Assembly: GCA_900539775.1 (NCBI GenBank)
Contig: UQDL01000001.1
Location: 62,001-126,000 of the forward strand
Length of the DNA: 64,000 nucleotides
Source: an uncultured Anaerotruncus sp.
Lineage (GTDB): Bacteria; Bacillota; Clostridia; Oscillospirales; Acutalibacteraceae
Reading direction: 5' to 3'
This document shows, piece after piece, positions 43,352-53,218 of the stretch. Both the position numbers and the translations under genes were made by a program. Numbering within the stretch: the stretch's first letter is position 1; each line of letters starts with the position of its first letter. The notes under the pieces are model-generated. The model did not search any database. It saw only the letters and a list, made by a program, of their open reading frames with translations, and was not told where the DNA came from.

Positions 43352-44820
43352 GGGCTCACCTCCGCATCATCAACGCTGACAATTCGTCCGCCGGTCATGG
43401 CAGAAAGTGAGGTTGTATAAATATCAAGGGCTGCAAAGAACTGCCTGCGAGGGGCAGAAGCGGCTATTTTACCATCAAACAAAAACGAAGCAAAATCTGC
43501 ATATCTGCCTGCAAATTCAATATCATGAGTAACAAGCACAACCGTTTTTCCGCCAAGGCAAAGCTTCCTTAAAATTAGGGCGAGCTCAGCCTTGAAAGCA
43601 GCGTCCACGCTTTTTGTAGGCTCATCAAGAAGCAAAATATCCGCACCCGTTTGCACAATTTTTGCAACGGCAAGGCGCTGTGCCTCACCGCCGGATAAAT
43701 CAAACGGATTTGCATCAAGCAGCTTTTCCAAGCCAAATTCGCGCACAAGTGCATCATCCGAAATTTCCTCACGAACTGTATCGCACAAAAAAAGTGCCTG
43801 CACATTTTGCGGCATATAAGCTGCTTTGCCATCTGTTTTAATTCTGCCGCCATATGGCTTTAAAATTTTACAAAGGCATTTAAGAAGGGTTGTTTTGCCG
43901 CTTCCGTTTGCACCCACTATGGCATTTATACAGCCTTTTTTTGCAGTATAATCCAGGCAAAAAAGCACGTCCTCGCCACCTTTTTTATACGCAAATGCTA
44001 ACCCGTGCGTTTTTAACGCAACAGGATAATCGTAATTCGATTCTGCTTTTTTTGCAGCCACATTACACAGCTGCCGCTTTGCCGATGCATAATCGAGCGG
44101 ATGGTTTTCAAGAATTTGGGTATACGAAGGCAGCATTTGCCGCATAGGGTCATTATTTGCAGGCAAATATTCCGCAAGCCCTTCCGGGCTGCCGAAAAAC
44201 GCCGCCGAGCCATGCTTTAAATAAAGAACAGAATCGCAAGGCGCCAAAAGATCGGGCCTGTGATCGGCAACAAGAATTGTTATTCCCCTTTCAGATTTAA
44301 GACGCAAAACGGCGGAATAAAAATTGCGAGCCGCCACGGGATCAAGCTGAGAACACGGTTCATCAAGCAGCAGCACATCGGGCGAGGCGGTCATTGCACA
44401 GGCAAGCGCAAGCATTTGCTTTGTGCCGCCGGAAAGCTCTGCCGTTTTATCATTTATATATTTATTAAGATTAAAATAACTTGCCGTTTCTGCTATTTTA
44501 AGTGCTGTTTCGCTGCGAGAAAGCGAAGTGTTTTGAAGCCCAAACGCAAGCTCGCCGTAAACAGTGTCCGTAATTATATTATTCTCCGCATCTTGGCCGA
44601 CAAAGCCGATTTTACCGCCAACCGAAACATTGCCTGTTTTTTTGCCGTGAGGGGCAATTTCCTTTTTCAACAAGCGAAGCAATGTTGATTTTCCGGAACC
44701 GCTGCTGCCGCAAATGAGACAAAGCCTGCCTGAATCAACAGAAAAAGAAACATCCGAAAGTGCCGCACTTGAGGCAAGCGGATAAGAAAAGCTTAAATTT
44801 TTGATTTCAATATCAGCCAT
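43348..44820 (-). CDS. ECF transporter ATPase with two fused cassettes
   Basis: A 490-residue protein with two full ABC ATPase domains in one chain. Domain 1: Walker A GSSGSGKST, signature LSGGTKQMLALA, Walker B VLLLDEPCSQLD. Domain 2: GANGSGKTT, LSGGEAQRLAVAK, ILLLDEPTKSVD. In many Firmicutes these are two genes, ecfA1 and ecfA2. They power uptake together with EcfT and the S component. ATG at 44820 has GGGAGG upstream and overlaps the end of ecfT by 28 bases. Confidence 0.9.
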   Translation of the reverse strand: MADIEIKNLSFSYPLASSAALSDVSFSVDSGRLCLICGSSGSGKSTLLRLLKKEIAPHGKKTGNVSVGGKIGFVGQDAENNIITDTVYGELAFGLQNTSLSRSETALKIAETASYFNLNKYINDKTAELSGGTKQMLALACAMTASPDVLLLDEPCSQLDPVAARNFYSAVLRLKSERGITILVADHRPDLLAPCDSVLYLKHGSAAFFGSPEGLAEYLPANNDPMRQMLPSYTQILENHPLDYASAKRQLCNVAAKKAESNYDYPVALKTHGLAFAYKKGGEDVLFCLDYTAKKGCINAIVGANGSGKTTLLKCLCKILKPYGGRIKTDGKAAYMPQNVQALFLCDTVREEISDDALVREFGLEKLLDANPFDLSGGEAQRLAVAKIVQTGADILLLDEPTKSVDAAFKAELALILRKLCLGGKTVVLVTHDIEFAGRYADFASFLFDGKIAASAPRRQFFAALDIYTTSLSAMTGGRIVSVDDAEVSP

Positions 44821-45650
44821 TTGGCATCCTCCCAAACATCAACTGCAAGCGGCAAAAAACACACGGCGGCGAACACTGCCGCAACAACAGGATTTGCGCT
44901 TTTTATTTCTATTCGGCTTTGATACAAAAATTCAAATGCACCTGCACAGCGCATAATAATTTCAAACACAAAAGCAGCCGTAAAGCAGCACATCAGCACA
45001 GCATCGCCGGCTCTGAATTCATAGCGTGAAAAGCCCCTGTGCTTGCCTTTGCCAAAGCCGCGGGCACGCATTGAATCCGATATTTCCATACTTCGCTCCA
45101 GGCTCATTGAAACAAGAGCAGAAAAACGCGCAACACCGTTTTTTACACCTTTTATTTCATTTCCGAGCCCTTGCTGAGCCTCTTTAATCTGATTGGCCGT
45201 TTTAACCATAAGCGGCACAAACCGCATTGCCATTGAAAAGGTGAGCACAAGCGACGGAGCAAAGCCGCCGAAGAGCGCTGCGATTTTTTCACTTGTTACA
45301 ACCTCATTATATGATGCAAACCACATAATAAGCGCACCCAGCATCAAGCCCGTGCAAACGCCGTAAACCAGCGGCTCTAAATTCATTTTAATTCCGAAAA
45401 CGGAAAAGAGCGTTGTTTTGCCATAACGGCAAAACAGCATATTAAACACGGCAACAAGCACAGAAAGCGGCAATGCAAATTTAACAGTACCGAGTGCCGC
45501 AGTTTTTCCGCACGCCTTTAATTCATAGAAAAACGCCGCCGCAAAAGATATTGCGCCGAACACAGGGTTTATAAAAACCGGAGTTAGCACAAAAACAAAA
45601 AGAAAAAAGAGGAAGCAGGCAGCGGGATGAAATTTTGCAAATCTATCCAT
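44793..45650 (-). CDS. ecfT: ECF transporter transmembrane (T) component
   Basis: A 285-residue membrane protein with about five to six helices and the coupling motif SMRARGFGKGKHR, preceded by SLERSMEISD, that contacts the ATPase grooves. GGAGG precedes the ATG. It links the S component to the double ATPase. Confidence 0.9.
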   Translation of the reverse strand: MDRFAKFHPAACFLFFLFVFVLTPVFINPVFGAISFAAAFFYELKACGKTAALGTVKFALPLSVLVAVFNMLFCRYGKTTLFSVFGIKMNLEPLVYGVCTGLMLGALIMWFASYNEVVTSEKIAALFGGFAPSLVLTFSMAMRFVPLMVKTANQIKEAQQGLGNEIKGVKNGVARFSALVSMSLERSMEISDSMRARGFGKGKHRGFSRYEFRAGDAVLMCCFTAAFVFEIIMRCAGAFEFLYQSRIEIKSANPVVAAVFAAVCFLPLAVDVWEDAKWLILKSKI

Positions 45651-45743
45651 ATCGTTCCTCCGTTATAGTATTAAGCTATTTAAGCTGCAACAATCGGCAG
45701 CCTTGAGCCGCATATGAACTGCGGCATTTTCAGGTTAGGTGCG

Positions 45744-46226
45744 CTAAAATTCTATGCCTCGCCTTGCGGCAATGCCTTTTTCATAAGGATGGCGCACATT
45801 TTTAAATTCTGTTATATAATCCGCCTTTTCAAAAAGCGGCGCATATTCCGCATGGCCCGTTATTACATATTCTTTTTCCGGTGAAAACGAAAGCGAATTC
45901 ACAAAATCAGGCTCAAAAAGCGAAATCACATCTAAAAATTCATCAAGCACAATAACATCATAAGATGAAGAAAGCGCATCTGCAAGCATCTTTTTTGCAA
46001 AATTCGCATAAGCTGCCTTTTCGGAATCGCTCATTTTAAAAAGAAACGGCAGATGCTGCGGATTTTCATAAAAATCTATGCTGCAATTTGCAAATCTTTC
46101 GCTTGAGGAATTATCTTTTAAAAATGCATAAACGCAAGCTGTTTTGCCGGCACCGCAGGCTCTGAGTGCCTGGCCGAGTGCGGCTGTTGTTTTTCCTTTG
46201 CCGAAGCCGTAATAAATCTGAATCAT
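45744..46226 (-). CDS. Corrinoid (cob(I)alamin) adenosyltransferase, CobA/BtuR type
   Basis: A 160-residue P-loop enzyme with GFGKGKTTAALGQALRA (Walker A at 7-14), DVIVLDEFLDVI (Walker B), the 'TG' strand as VITGH, and a C-terminal ARRGIEF typical of CobA. It transfers adenosyl from ATP to the corrinoid to make the active coenzyme. The family usually has LTGR where this has ITGH. It overlaps the MreB-like gene by 4 bases (ATGA) and is followed by ecfT. Confidence 0.88.
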   Translation of the reverse strand: MIQIYYGFGKGKTTAALGQALRACGAGKTACVYAFLKDNSSSERFANCSIDFYENPQHLPFLFKMSDSEKAAYANFAKKMLADALSSSYDVIVLDEFLDVISLFEPDFVNSLSFSPEKEYVITGHAEYAPLFEKADYITEFKNVRHPYEKGIAARRGIEF

Positions 46227-47251
46227 CTTATTCTGACATCCTGCTTTGTTTGAAAACGATAACCGTATTGATCAAGAATATGCATTTTATTAAGGGCTAT
46301 CATTGCTCCCTTTGAAACGCAAAGCTCTGCACGCGGCGCAATTGAAGCATCAAGCCCAAGAGCTTTTGAAAAAAGCTTATCAATTCCGTAAAGCTCCGAG
46401 CATCCGCCAGTGATTATAATGCCGCTGCTTGTTATATCTGCAACTATTTGCGGAGTTGTGCGCTCAAAAATAATGTGTGCCGCATCGGTAAGTTCCTTAA
46501 AAAGCGGCTTCAGGCATTCATAAATTTCATTGCCCGTAATTTCAACGGCACACGGCATACCCGAAAGCATATCCCTGCCCTTTGCCTGCATGCTTACATC
46601 CTCTTCACGCTCAACTGCGCCGGCAATGCGGTTTTTTATTTCCTCTGCCATTCTTTTGCCGATTAAAACGCCGTATTTATCCCTCATATACTTAGCTATT
46701 TCATCATCAAAGCGGTTGCCGGCGATGCGAATTGTGTCTACCTGGCTGATGCTGCCTTGGCTGATTACCGCCATATCCGTTGTGCCGCCGCCGATGTCAA
46801 TAACAAAAGCACCCGTTGGCTGCAAAGGATCAACACCGGCACCGAATGCAGCGCAAAGCGGTTCTTCAACAAGGCAAACAGATCTTGCACCGGCAGAAAT
46901 CATAACAGAAATAATGGTGCGCCTTTCAACATCTGTTGCAAGCGCAGACACGGCTGCAACAACCCTTGGCTTGAAAATGCTTTTCTTTATGATTTTATTT
47001 ATAAAAAAGCTAACCATTTGAACGGCAATTGAATAATTTGTGATAGCGCCGCCGATTATGGGCTGAATAACGGAAACGCCGCTTGGCTCACGCCCCTCAA
47101 GATAATAAGCCCTTCTGCCGGCGTAGAGCATTTTTTCACTTTCCGTATCATATGCCACATAGGACGGTTCATTAACAACAACGCCCTTGCCCGGCACGGA
47201 GATTACCAATGAGCTTGTGCCGAAATCAATACCGAGATCATAACCAAACAT
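46223..47251 (-). CDS. MreB-like actin-family protein
   Basis: A 342-residue member of the MreB/Mbl family: GIDFGTSSLVI (phosphate 1 motif), VIDIGGGTTDMAVIS (phosphate 2), and IIITGGCSELYGI (adenosine motif). MreB filaments guide side-wall synthesis under the membrane. No mreC or mreD is next to it, and it is packed with the corrinoid genes, so it may be a second paralogue. AAGGAATGACGAT precedes the ATG. It starts 35 bases after recD2. Confidence 0.88.
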   Translation of the reverse strand: MFGYDLGIDFGTSSLVISVPGKGVVVNEPSYVAYDTESEKMLYAGRRAYYLEGREPSGVSVIQPIIGGAITNYSIAVQMVSFFINKIIKKSIFKPRVVAAVSALATDVERRTIISVMISAGARSVCLVEEPLCAAFGAGVDPLQPTGAFVIDIGGGTTDMAVISQGSISQVDTIRIAGNRFDDEIAKYMRDKYGVLIGKRMAEEIKNRIAGAVEREEDVSMQAKGRDMLSGMPCAVEITGNEIYECLKPLFKELTDAAHIIFERTTPQIVADITSSGIIITGGCSELYGIDKLFSKALGLDASIAPRAELCVSKGAMIALNKMHILDQYGYRFQTKQDVRIR

Positions 47252-47285
47252 ATCGTCATTCCTTAAAAAAATCTATAATTAAATG

Positions 47286-49508
47286 TTACTGTAAACGGTT
47301 GCCGTTGTCAACTGTTAAAAAGTGCAGAAGTGCGCTGTAGCGCCTGCTTTTTTTGTCGTTTTTAACCATGTCGGCAACAGTTTCCTTATTTCCGCAAAGC
47401 ACAAGCAGCTTTTTTGCTCTTGTAAGCGCAGTGTAAAACAAATTTCTGTAAGCAAGCTTTGGCGGTGTTGAAAGCACAGGCATAACAACGGCATCAAATT
47501 CGGAGCCTTGGCTTTTATGCACGGTTATGGCATATGCAAGCTCAAGCTCCTGCACATTTGCAGCAGAATACATAGCCTCTTTATCTTCAAACACAACATT
47601 TATTATATTGCTTGTTTTGTCTATACGAGTAAGCACCCCTACATCGCCGTTGAAAACACCCATTCCGTTTTCGCTGCTTTTAAACCACGGAACATCATAG
47701 TTGTTTTTGATTTGCATAACCTTATCACCCTCACGCAAGGTGTAACCTTTAACGGTGATTTCATTTTTTCCCTTTTGCGGAGGATTGAGTTTTTTTTGCA
47801 ACAGGTGATTTATGTTTTGAGAACCGAGTTCGCCCATTCGGGAAGGGCAAAGCACTTGAATATCCTTAACAGGATCAAAGCCGTATGCCGACGGAATACG
47901 ACGAGTTACAAGATCTGCTATCTTGGAAGAAGCTGAATATTGAGAATTTTCACGAACCAAGAAGAAATCCGATTCGGGCGAATTATCATCAATTACCGGC
48001 ATTTCGCCCTTAACAACAAGATGCGCATTGGTAACTATTCTGCTTTTCATAGCCTGACGAAAGATTTTATCAAGCTCAACAACGGGAATCAGACCGCTTT
48101 TTCGCAAATCCGCCAGCACATTGCCGGCGCCGACGGGCGGCAGCTGATCTTTATCGCCAACCAAAATGAGCCTTGAATGAAGCGGCAATGCATCAAGCAA
48201 AGCAGAAAACAAAAACACATCAACCATAGAAAGCTCGTCTATAATAACCGCATCGGCTTCAAGAGGATTTTTTCTGTTTCTTGCAAAATCAAAGGTGGAT
48301 TTGTTTTCCCTGTATTCGGCCTCAAGCAAGCGGTGCAGGGTTTTTGCCTCGCAACCCGTTAATTCACTCATTCTTTTTGCTGCTCTGCCGGTTGGTGCCG
48401 CAAGCGCCACATTAAGCCCGTGATTTTTCATAAGAGCTATCATGCCCTTAACGGTTGTTGTTTTACCGGTGCCGGGACCGCCGGTTAATATAAGCAGCCC
48501 CTTGTTGACTGCAGTTTCGATTGCAGTGCGTTGCTTTTCATCAAAACAAATTCCGTTTGCGCTTTCAAACGCATAAACCTCGCTTTGAAATATTTCAACC
48601 TGAGACGGTGGATAATTAACCATAATCTTTATGCGATCCGCAATATCGTGCTCTGCTTCATATGCGGCGGGGATAAACAAAAATTCTTTGCCGTCTATTT
48701 CATCATTCACAAGCTTATGATCATCAATGGCAGTATCTATTGCAATTTCCGCATCGTCCTCGCTGCAATCAAGATATGAAATTGCAGTTTTAACTACGCT
48801 TGATCTCGGCAAGCAGGTGTGACCGTTTTTTATATTAAATTCAACAATATGAGTTACAAGCGCCTCTGCACGCACGGAGCTTTGCACGGAAATACCGTTT
48901 TCATCCGCCAAATCCTCGCAGCGTTCAAAGCTGATAATTCCGCAGGAAACAAAAGAAAACGGATTATCGCAAAACACTTCGGCAGCTTCTTCTTTAAAAA
49001 TTTTATAAGCATTTAGTGCCTCTTTATGAGTAAGGCCGTTATTTATAAGCGCCGTAAGAGTTTCTCGGGAGCCGAATTTTTCAATAAACGCCCTTTGAAA
49101 TTCACGGGCTTTAGTTCTGCTTATTCCTTTCACGGATGCAAGGCGGTTTAAATCATTTTGCAAAACATCAAATGTGTTTGTTCCGAATTCCTCAACAATT
49201 TTTTGAGCAAGCCCGGGGCCTATTCCCCTTATAATTCCGCTTGAAAGATAATCAAGCATTCCGGCTGTATTTTCAGGCATCGTCATTGTTATTTCTTCCG
49301 CCAAAAACTGAATGCCGTAAATATGATGAACAGTCCATTTGCCGACCGCCTCTATCTGCACACCGGCGGCAAGAGGCAGTGAATTGCCAACTACTGTTAC
49401 TTCTTCGTTTTCGCTTAAAACTTTGAAAATGCAGTAGCCGTTATCTTCATTATAATAGGTTATTTCTTCAACAGTGCCCTTTATTTTTTCGACTTGATTT
49501 TCTGCCAT
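47286..49508 (-). CDS. recD2: RecD2-type DNA helicase (YrrC-like)
   Basis: A 740-residue SF1B helicase. Order: N-terminal OB-like domain (1-90), tandem helix-hairpin-helix elements (GPGLAQKIVEEFG, VKGISRTKAREF; about 95-190), then the helicase core with Walker A GGPGTGKTT (about 345), VIIDELSMVD, GDKDQLPPVG and the UvrD_C_2-like AYAITVHKSQGSEFD near the end. RecD2 acts in mismatch repair and replication-fork processing without RecBC. The long N-terminal extension is what separates RecD2 from RecD1. It heads a seven-gene leftward operon. Confidence 0.93.
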   Translation of the reverse strand: MAENQVEKIKGTVEEITYYNEDNGYCIFKVLSENEEVTVVGNSLPLAAGVQIEAVGKWTVHHIYGIQFLAEEITMTMPENTAGMLDYLSSGIIRGIGPGLAQKIVEEFGTNTFDVLQNDLNRLASVKGISRTKAREFQRAFIEKFGSRETLTALINNGLTHKEALNAYKIFKEEAAEVFCDNPFSFVSCGIISFERCEDLADENGISVQSSVRAEALVTHIVEFNIKNGHTCLPRSSVVKTAISYLDCSEDDAEIAIDTAIDDHKLVNDEIDGKEFLFIPAAYEAEHDIADRIKIMVNYPPSQVEIFQSEVYAFESANGICFDEKQRTAIETAVNKGLLILTGGPGTGKTTTVKGMIALMKNHGLNVALAAPTGRAAKRMSELTGCEAKTLHRLLEAEYRENKSTFDFARNRKNPLEADAVIIDELSMVDVFLFSALLDALPLHSRLILVGDKDQLPPVGAGNVLADLRKSGLIPVVELDKIFRQAMKSRIVTNAHLVVKGEMPVIDDNSPESDFFLVRENSQYSASSKIADLVTRRIPSAYGFDPVKDIQVLCPSRMGELGSQNINHLLQKKLNPPQKGKNEITVKGYTLREGDKVMQIKNNYDVPWFKSSENGMGVFNGDVGVLTRIDKTSNIINVVFEDKEAMYSAANVQELELAYAITVHKSQGSEFDAVVMPVLSTPPKLAYRNLFYTALTRAKKLLVLCGNKETVADMVKNDKKSRRYSALLHFLTVDNGNRLQ

Positions 49509-49715
49509 AACTGCTCCGATGGTGTTTTGAAAGATGATTTAATGATTATAATTCACGGCAAAACCGAGAATCATTTATATTTGTTAAAACAAACAGCAAA
49601 TTTATGATACCGTGTTTTAATGCTTTAACAAACTGAAAGGCAAAATAAAAATTAAATGTTCTTCGATACAAACAAAATCTTTAATTTCGCTCTTTGTTCA
49701 TGAGGCTGTTAGGTT

Positions 49716-49744
49716 ATTATAACACACCCTAAACCCTCCTACAA
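49716..49744 (-). promoter_or_regulatory. Promoter of the recD2-ECF operon
   Basis: Minus-strand TTGTAG (49739-49744), 17-base spacer, TATAAT (49716-49721). It lies directly against the tuf terminator (49752-49773) and leaves a leader of about 200 bases containing tttgttaaa/tttaacaaa inverted arms (49580-49588, 49624-49632). Confidence 0.6.
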
Positions 49745-49751
49745 GAAAAAA

Positions 49752-49773
49752 CAGGCAGGGAAAACCCTGCCTG
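49752..49773 (-). terminator. Terminator of the rpoB-tuf operon
   Basis: Nine-base stem caggcaggg (49752-49760) with ccctgcctg (49765-49773), loop aaaa, followed by six T's on the minus strand, 18 bases after the tuf stop. Confidence 0.9.
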
Positions 49774-49790
49774 CGAATAATTATTATAAA

Positions 49791-50987
49791 TTACTCTTCG
49801 ATTTCTGTAACAACGCCTGAACCTACTGTTCTGCCGCCTTCACGAATAGCGAAACGAAGTCCCTTTTCGATAGCGATAGGAGTGATAAGTTCAACATCCA
49901 TAACGATGTTATCGCCGGGCATGCACATTTCAGTGCCTTCCGGAAGAGTGATAACGCCTGTTACGTCTGTTGTTCTGAAATAGAACTGAGGACGATAGTT
50001 GTTGAAGAAAGGAGTATGACGGCCGCCTTCGTCCTTAGTAAGAACGTAAACCTGGCCCTTGAACTTTGTGTGCGGATGAATTGAACCGGGCTTTGCAAGA
50101 ACCTGACCACGCTGGATCTCTGTTCTCTGAATACCACGGAGAAGTGCACCTACGTTGTCGCCTGCTTCTGTGAAGTCAAGAGACTTACGGAACATTTCAA
50201 GACCTGTGCAAACAGTTTTCTTGATTTCGGGCTTAATACCAACGATTTCAACTTCCTCATTGAGCTTAAGGATACCACGCTCAACCTTACCGGTTGCAAC
50301 GGTGCCACGACCGGTGATGGTCATAACATCCTCAACAGGCATAAGGAAAGGAAGGTTTTCGTCACGCTCAGGAGTGGGGATATAAGTGTCTACAGCTTCA
50401 AGAAGCTCTCTGATACAATCGCAAGCAGGATCGTCATTTGAAGGAGCCTGAAGAGCAAGAAGAGCAGAACCTCTGATGATCGGGGTGTCGTCGCCCGGGA
50501 ATTCATACTCGTTAAGAGTATCACGAATTTCCATTTCAACAAGGTCAAGAAGTTCTTCATCGTCTACTTGGTCTACCTTATTCATGAATACAACGATGTA
50601 AGGAACGCCAACCTGACGAGCAAGAAGAAGGTGCTCTTTGGTTTGAGCCATAGGACCGTCTGTTGCAGCGATAACAAGGATAGCACCATCCATCTGAGCA
50701 GCACCGGTGATCATGTTCTTAATGTAGTCAGCATGTCCTGGGCAGTCAACGTGTGCATAGTGACGAGTTTCTGTTTCATACTCAACGTGTGCAGTATTGA
50801 TTGTGATACCACGTTCTCTCTCTTCGGGAGCCTTATCGATATCAGCATAATCTTCAAACTTAGCATGGCCTTCGTTTGCAAGATACTTTGTGATAGCAGC
50901 TGTAAGAGTGGTCTTACCGTGGTCTACGTGACCGATCGTACCGATGTTAACATGCGGCTTGGAACGGTTAAATTTTTCTTTAGCCAT
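49791..50987 (-). CDS. tuf: Elongation factor Tu
   Basis: A 398-residue GTPase that delivers aminoacyl-tRNA to the ribosome. G motifs GHVDHGKT (19-26), DCPGHADY and NKVD are intact, as are domains 2 and 3. GGAGGAAATCCCA precedes the ATG. Last gene of the str-type operon. Confidence 0.98.
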   Translation of the reverse strand: MAKEKFNRSKPHVNIGTIGHVDHGKTTLTAAITKYLANEGHAKFEDYADIDKAPEERERGITINTAHVEYETETRHYAHVDCPGHADYIKNMITGAAQMDGAILVIAATDGPMAQTKEHLLLARQVGVPYIVVFMNKVDQVDDEELLDLVEMEIRDTLNEYEFPGDDTPIIRGSALLALQAPSNDDPACDCIRELLEAVDTYIPTPERDENLPFLMPVEDVMTITGRGTVATGKVERGILKLNEEVEIVGIKPEIKKTVCTGLEMFRKSLDFTEAGDNVGALLRGIQRTEIQRGQVLAKPGSIHPHTKFKGQVYVLTKDEGGRHTPFFNNYRPQFYFRTTDVTGVITLPEGTEMCMPGDNIVMDVELITPIAIEKGLRFAIREGGRTVGSGVVTEIEE

Positions 50988-51097
50988 TGGGATTTCCTCC
51001 TAAAAATTTAAGTTGAATAAATTGTTATAATTATTTTATCAAAGCATTGAATAAATATCAAGGCTTTTTAATGATTTTATTGTTAATAATGCGTTAA

Positions 51098-53191
51098 TCA
51101 GTCTTTTTTAGCACGGGAAGAAATAATATCTTCTGCGATTGACTTCGGAACAGGCTCATAACCATCCGGTTCCATGGTGTATTGACCACGGCCCTGAGTT
51201 TTAGAGCGAAGATCATTAACATAACCAAACATTTCGGAAAGCGGAACACGAGCGTTGATTTGCTTAGCACCGGTTCTGTCTTCCATACCTCTGATGAGGC
51301 CGCGGCGAGAGTTAAGATCGCCGATAACATCGCCCATGTATTCTTCGGGAACGATAACAGTTACCTTCATCATAGGCTCAAGGATAACGGGCTTAGCCTT
51401 CTTGGCAGCATCCTTGAATGCCATGGAGCCGGCAATCTTAAATGCCATTTCAGAGGAGTCTACTTCGTGATAAGAACCATCATAAAGCTCTACTCTGATA
51501 TCAACCATAGGATAGCCTGCAAGAACACCGCTCTTCATAGCGCCCTGAATACCTGCATCAACAGCGGGGATGTATTCCTTGGGAATAGCACCGCCGACAA
51601 CGGAGTTAACAAATTCATAGCCCTTGCCGATTCCGTCTTCATCAAGGTTTGGCGACATACGGATTTTAACATGACCGTATTGACCCGAACCGCCTGACTG
51701 ACGCTTATACTTAGTGTCTGACATGGAATCTGTGGTGATTGTTTCTTTATAAGCAACCTGAGGTGCGCCTACATTAGCCTCTACCTTAAATTCACGAAGC
51801 ATACGATCTACGATAATTTCAAGGTGAAGCTCGCCCATTCCGGCGATAATTGTTTGGCCTGTTTCCTCATCTGTGTAAGCCTTAAAAGTGGGATCTTCTT
51901 CTGCAAGCTTTGCAAGAGCGATACCCATTTTTTCCTGGCCGGCCTTTGTTTTAGGCTCAATAGCAACACGGATAACGGGATCCGGGAAATTCATTGATTC
52001 AAGAATGATCGGATTGTTTTCATCGCAAAGAGTGTCGCCGGTGGTGGTGTTTTTAAGACCTACTGCGGCAGCGATATCACCTGCATAAACTGTTTCGATA
52101 TCTTCTCTGTGGTTTGCGTGCATTTGAAGAATACGGCCGATTCTTTCTTTGTTGCCCTTTACTGAGTTGTAAACCTGAGAGCCTGCATTGAGTGTGCCGG
52201 AATAAACACGGAAGTAGCAAATTTTACCTACAAACGGGTCTGTGGCAATCTTGAATGCAAGAGCCGAGAACGGCTCTGAATCTGAAGAATGACGATATTC
52301 TTCTTCATCTGTATCGGGGTTTACACCCTTAATTGATTCAACATCTGTGGGAGCAGGCATGAAATCAACGATAGCATCAAGAAGCGGCTGAACGCCCTTG
52401 TTTCTGTAAGATGTGCCGCATGTTATCGGAACCATCTTGCATTCGCAAGTTGCCTTTCTGATTACCTTTTTGATTTCATCAATGGTAAGCTCCTCACCCT
52501 CAAAATATTTATCCATGAGGGCTTCATCCTGCTCTGCAACAGCTTCAACAAGCTTTTCACGATATTCCTGAGCAAGATCCTTCATATCCTCCGGAATTTC
52601 TTCACGGCGAATATCATTTCCAAGATCGTCGTAATAAATTTCGGCATCCATGTTAATAAGGTCTACAATACCTTTGAAGGTATCCTCAGAGCCGATAGGA
52701 AGCTGAATCGGAACTGCATTGCATTTAAATCTTTCTTTTACCATGGTAAGAACATTGTAAAAGTCTGCACCCATAATATCCATTTTATTTACATAGATCA
52801 TACGGGGTACATTATATTCATCAGCCTGGCGCCAAACGGTTTCAGACTGAGGCTCAACACCGCCTTTTGCACAAAGAACGGTTACAGAGCCGTCAAGAAC
52901 ACGAAGGGAACGCTGAACTTCAACAGTGAAGTCAACGTGGCCCGGTGTGTCTATAATATTGATTCTATGTTTTTTCCAGAAGCAAGTTGTTGCAGCAGAG
53001 GTGATTGTGATACCTCTTTCCTGCTCTTGTGCCATCCAGTCCATAGTAGCGGCGCCGTCATGGGTTTCACCGATTTTATGGTTTATACCCGTGTAATAAA
53101 GGATACGCTCGGTAGTTGTTGTTTTACCGGCATCAATATGCGCCATAATACCAATATTTCTTGTCTTTTCAAGCGACACTTTTCTTGGCAT
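51098..53191 (-). CDS. fusA: Elongation factor G
   Basis: A 697-residue translocase GTPase with AHIDAGKTT, DTPGHVDF and NKMD motifs, five domains, and the MEDRTGAKQINARVPLSEMFGY stretch in domain V. AGGAGGATATT precedes the ATG. It sits between rpsG and tuf as in the classical str operon. Confidence 0.98.
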   Translation of the reverse strand: MPRKVSLEKTRNIGIMAHIDAGKTTTTERILYYTGINHKIGETHDGAATMDWMAQEQERGITITSAATTCFWKKHRINIIDTPGHVDFTVEVQRSLRVLDGSVTVLCAKGGVEPQSETVWRQADEYNVPRMIYVNKMDIMGADFYNVLTMVKERFKCNAVPIQLPIGSEDTFKGIVDLINMDAEIYYDDLGNDIRREEIPEDMKDLAQEYREKLVEAVAEQDEALMDKYFEGEELTIDEIKKVIRKATCECKMVPITCGTSYRNKGVQPLLDAIVDFMPAPTDVESIKGVNPDTDEEEYRHSSDSEPFSALAFKIATDPFVGKICYFRVYSGTLNAGSQVYNSVKGNKERIGRILQMHANHREDIETVYAGDIAAAVGLKNTTTGDTLCDENNPIILESMNFPDPVIRVAIEPKTKAGQEKMGIALAKLAEEDPTFKAYTDEETGQTIIAGMGELHLEIIVDRMLREFKVEANVGAPQVAYKETITTDSMSDTKYKRQSGGSGQYGHVKIRMSPNLDEDGIGKGYEFVNSVVGGAIPKEYIPAVDAGIQGAMKSGVLAGYPMVDIRVELYDGSYHEVDSSEMAFKIAGSMAFKDAAKKAKPVILEPMMKVTVIVPEEYMGDVIGDLNSRRGLIRGMEDRTGAKQINARVPLSEMFGYVNDLRSKTQGRGQYTMEPDGYEPVPKSIAEDIISSRAKKD

Positions 53192-53218
53192 AATATCCTC
53201 CTAATCCTAATACTGGGA

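Noticed and set aside
45707..45725. Hairpin gccgca...tgcggc between cobA and ecfT
   Set aside because: No T-tract on the minus strand and the genes appear cotranscribed; likely incidental.
47252..49790. Cobalamin riboswitch before the corrinoid operon
   Set aside because: The 200-base leader before recD2 and the 34-base gap before the MreB-like gene show no B12-box-like sequence or fitting fold that I could recognise.
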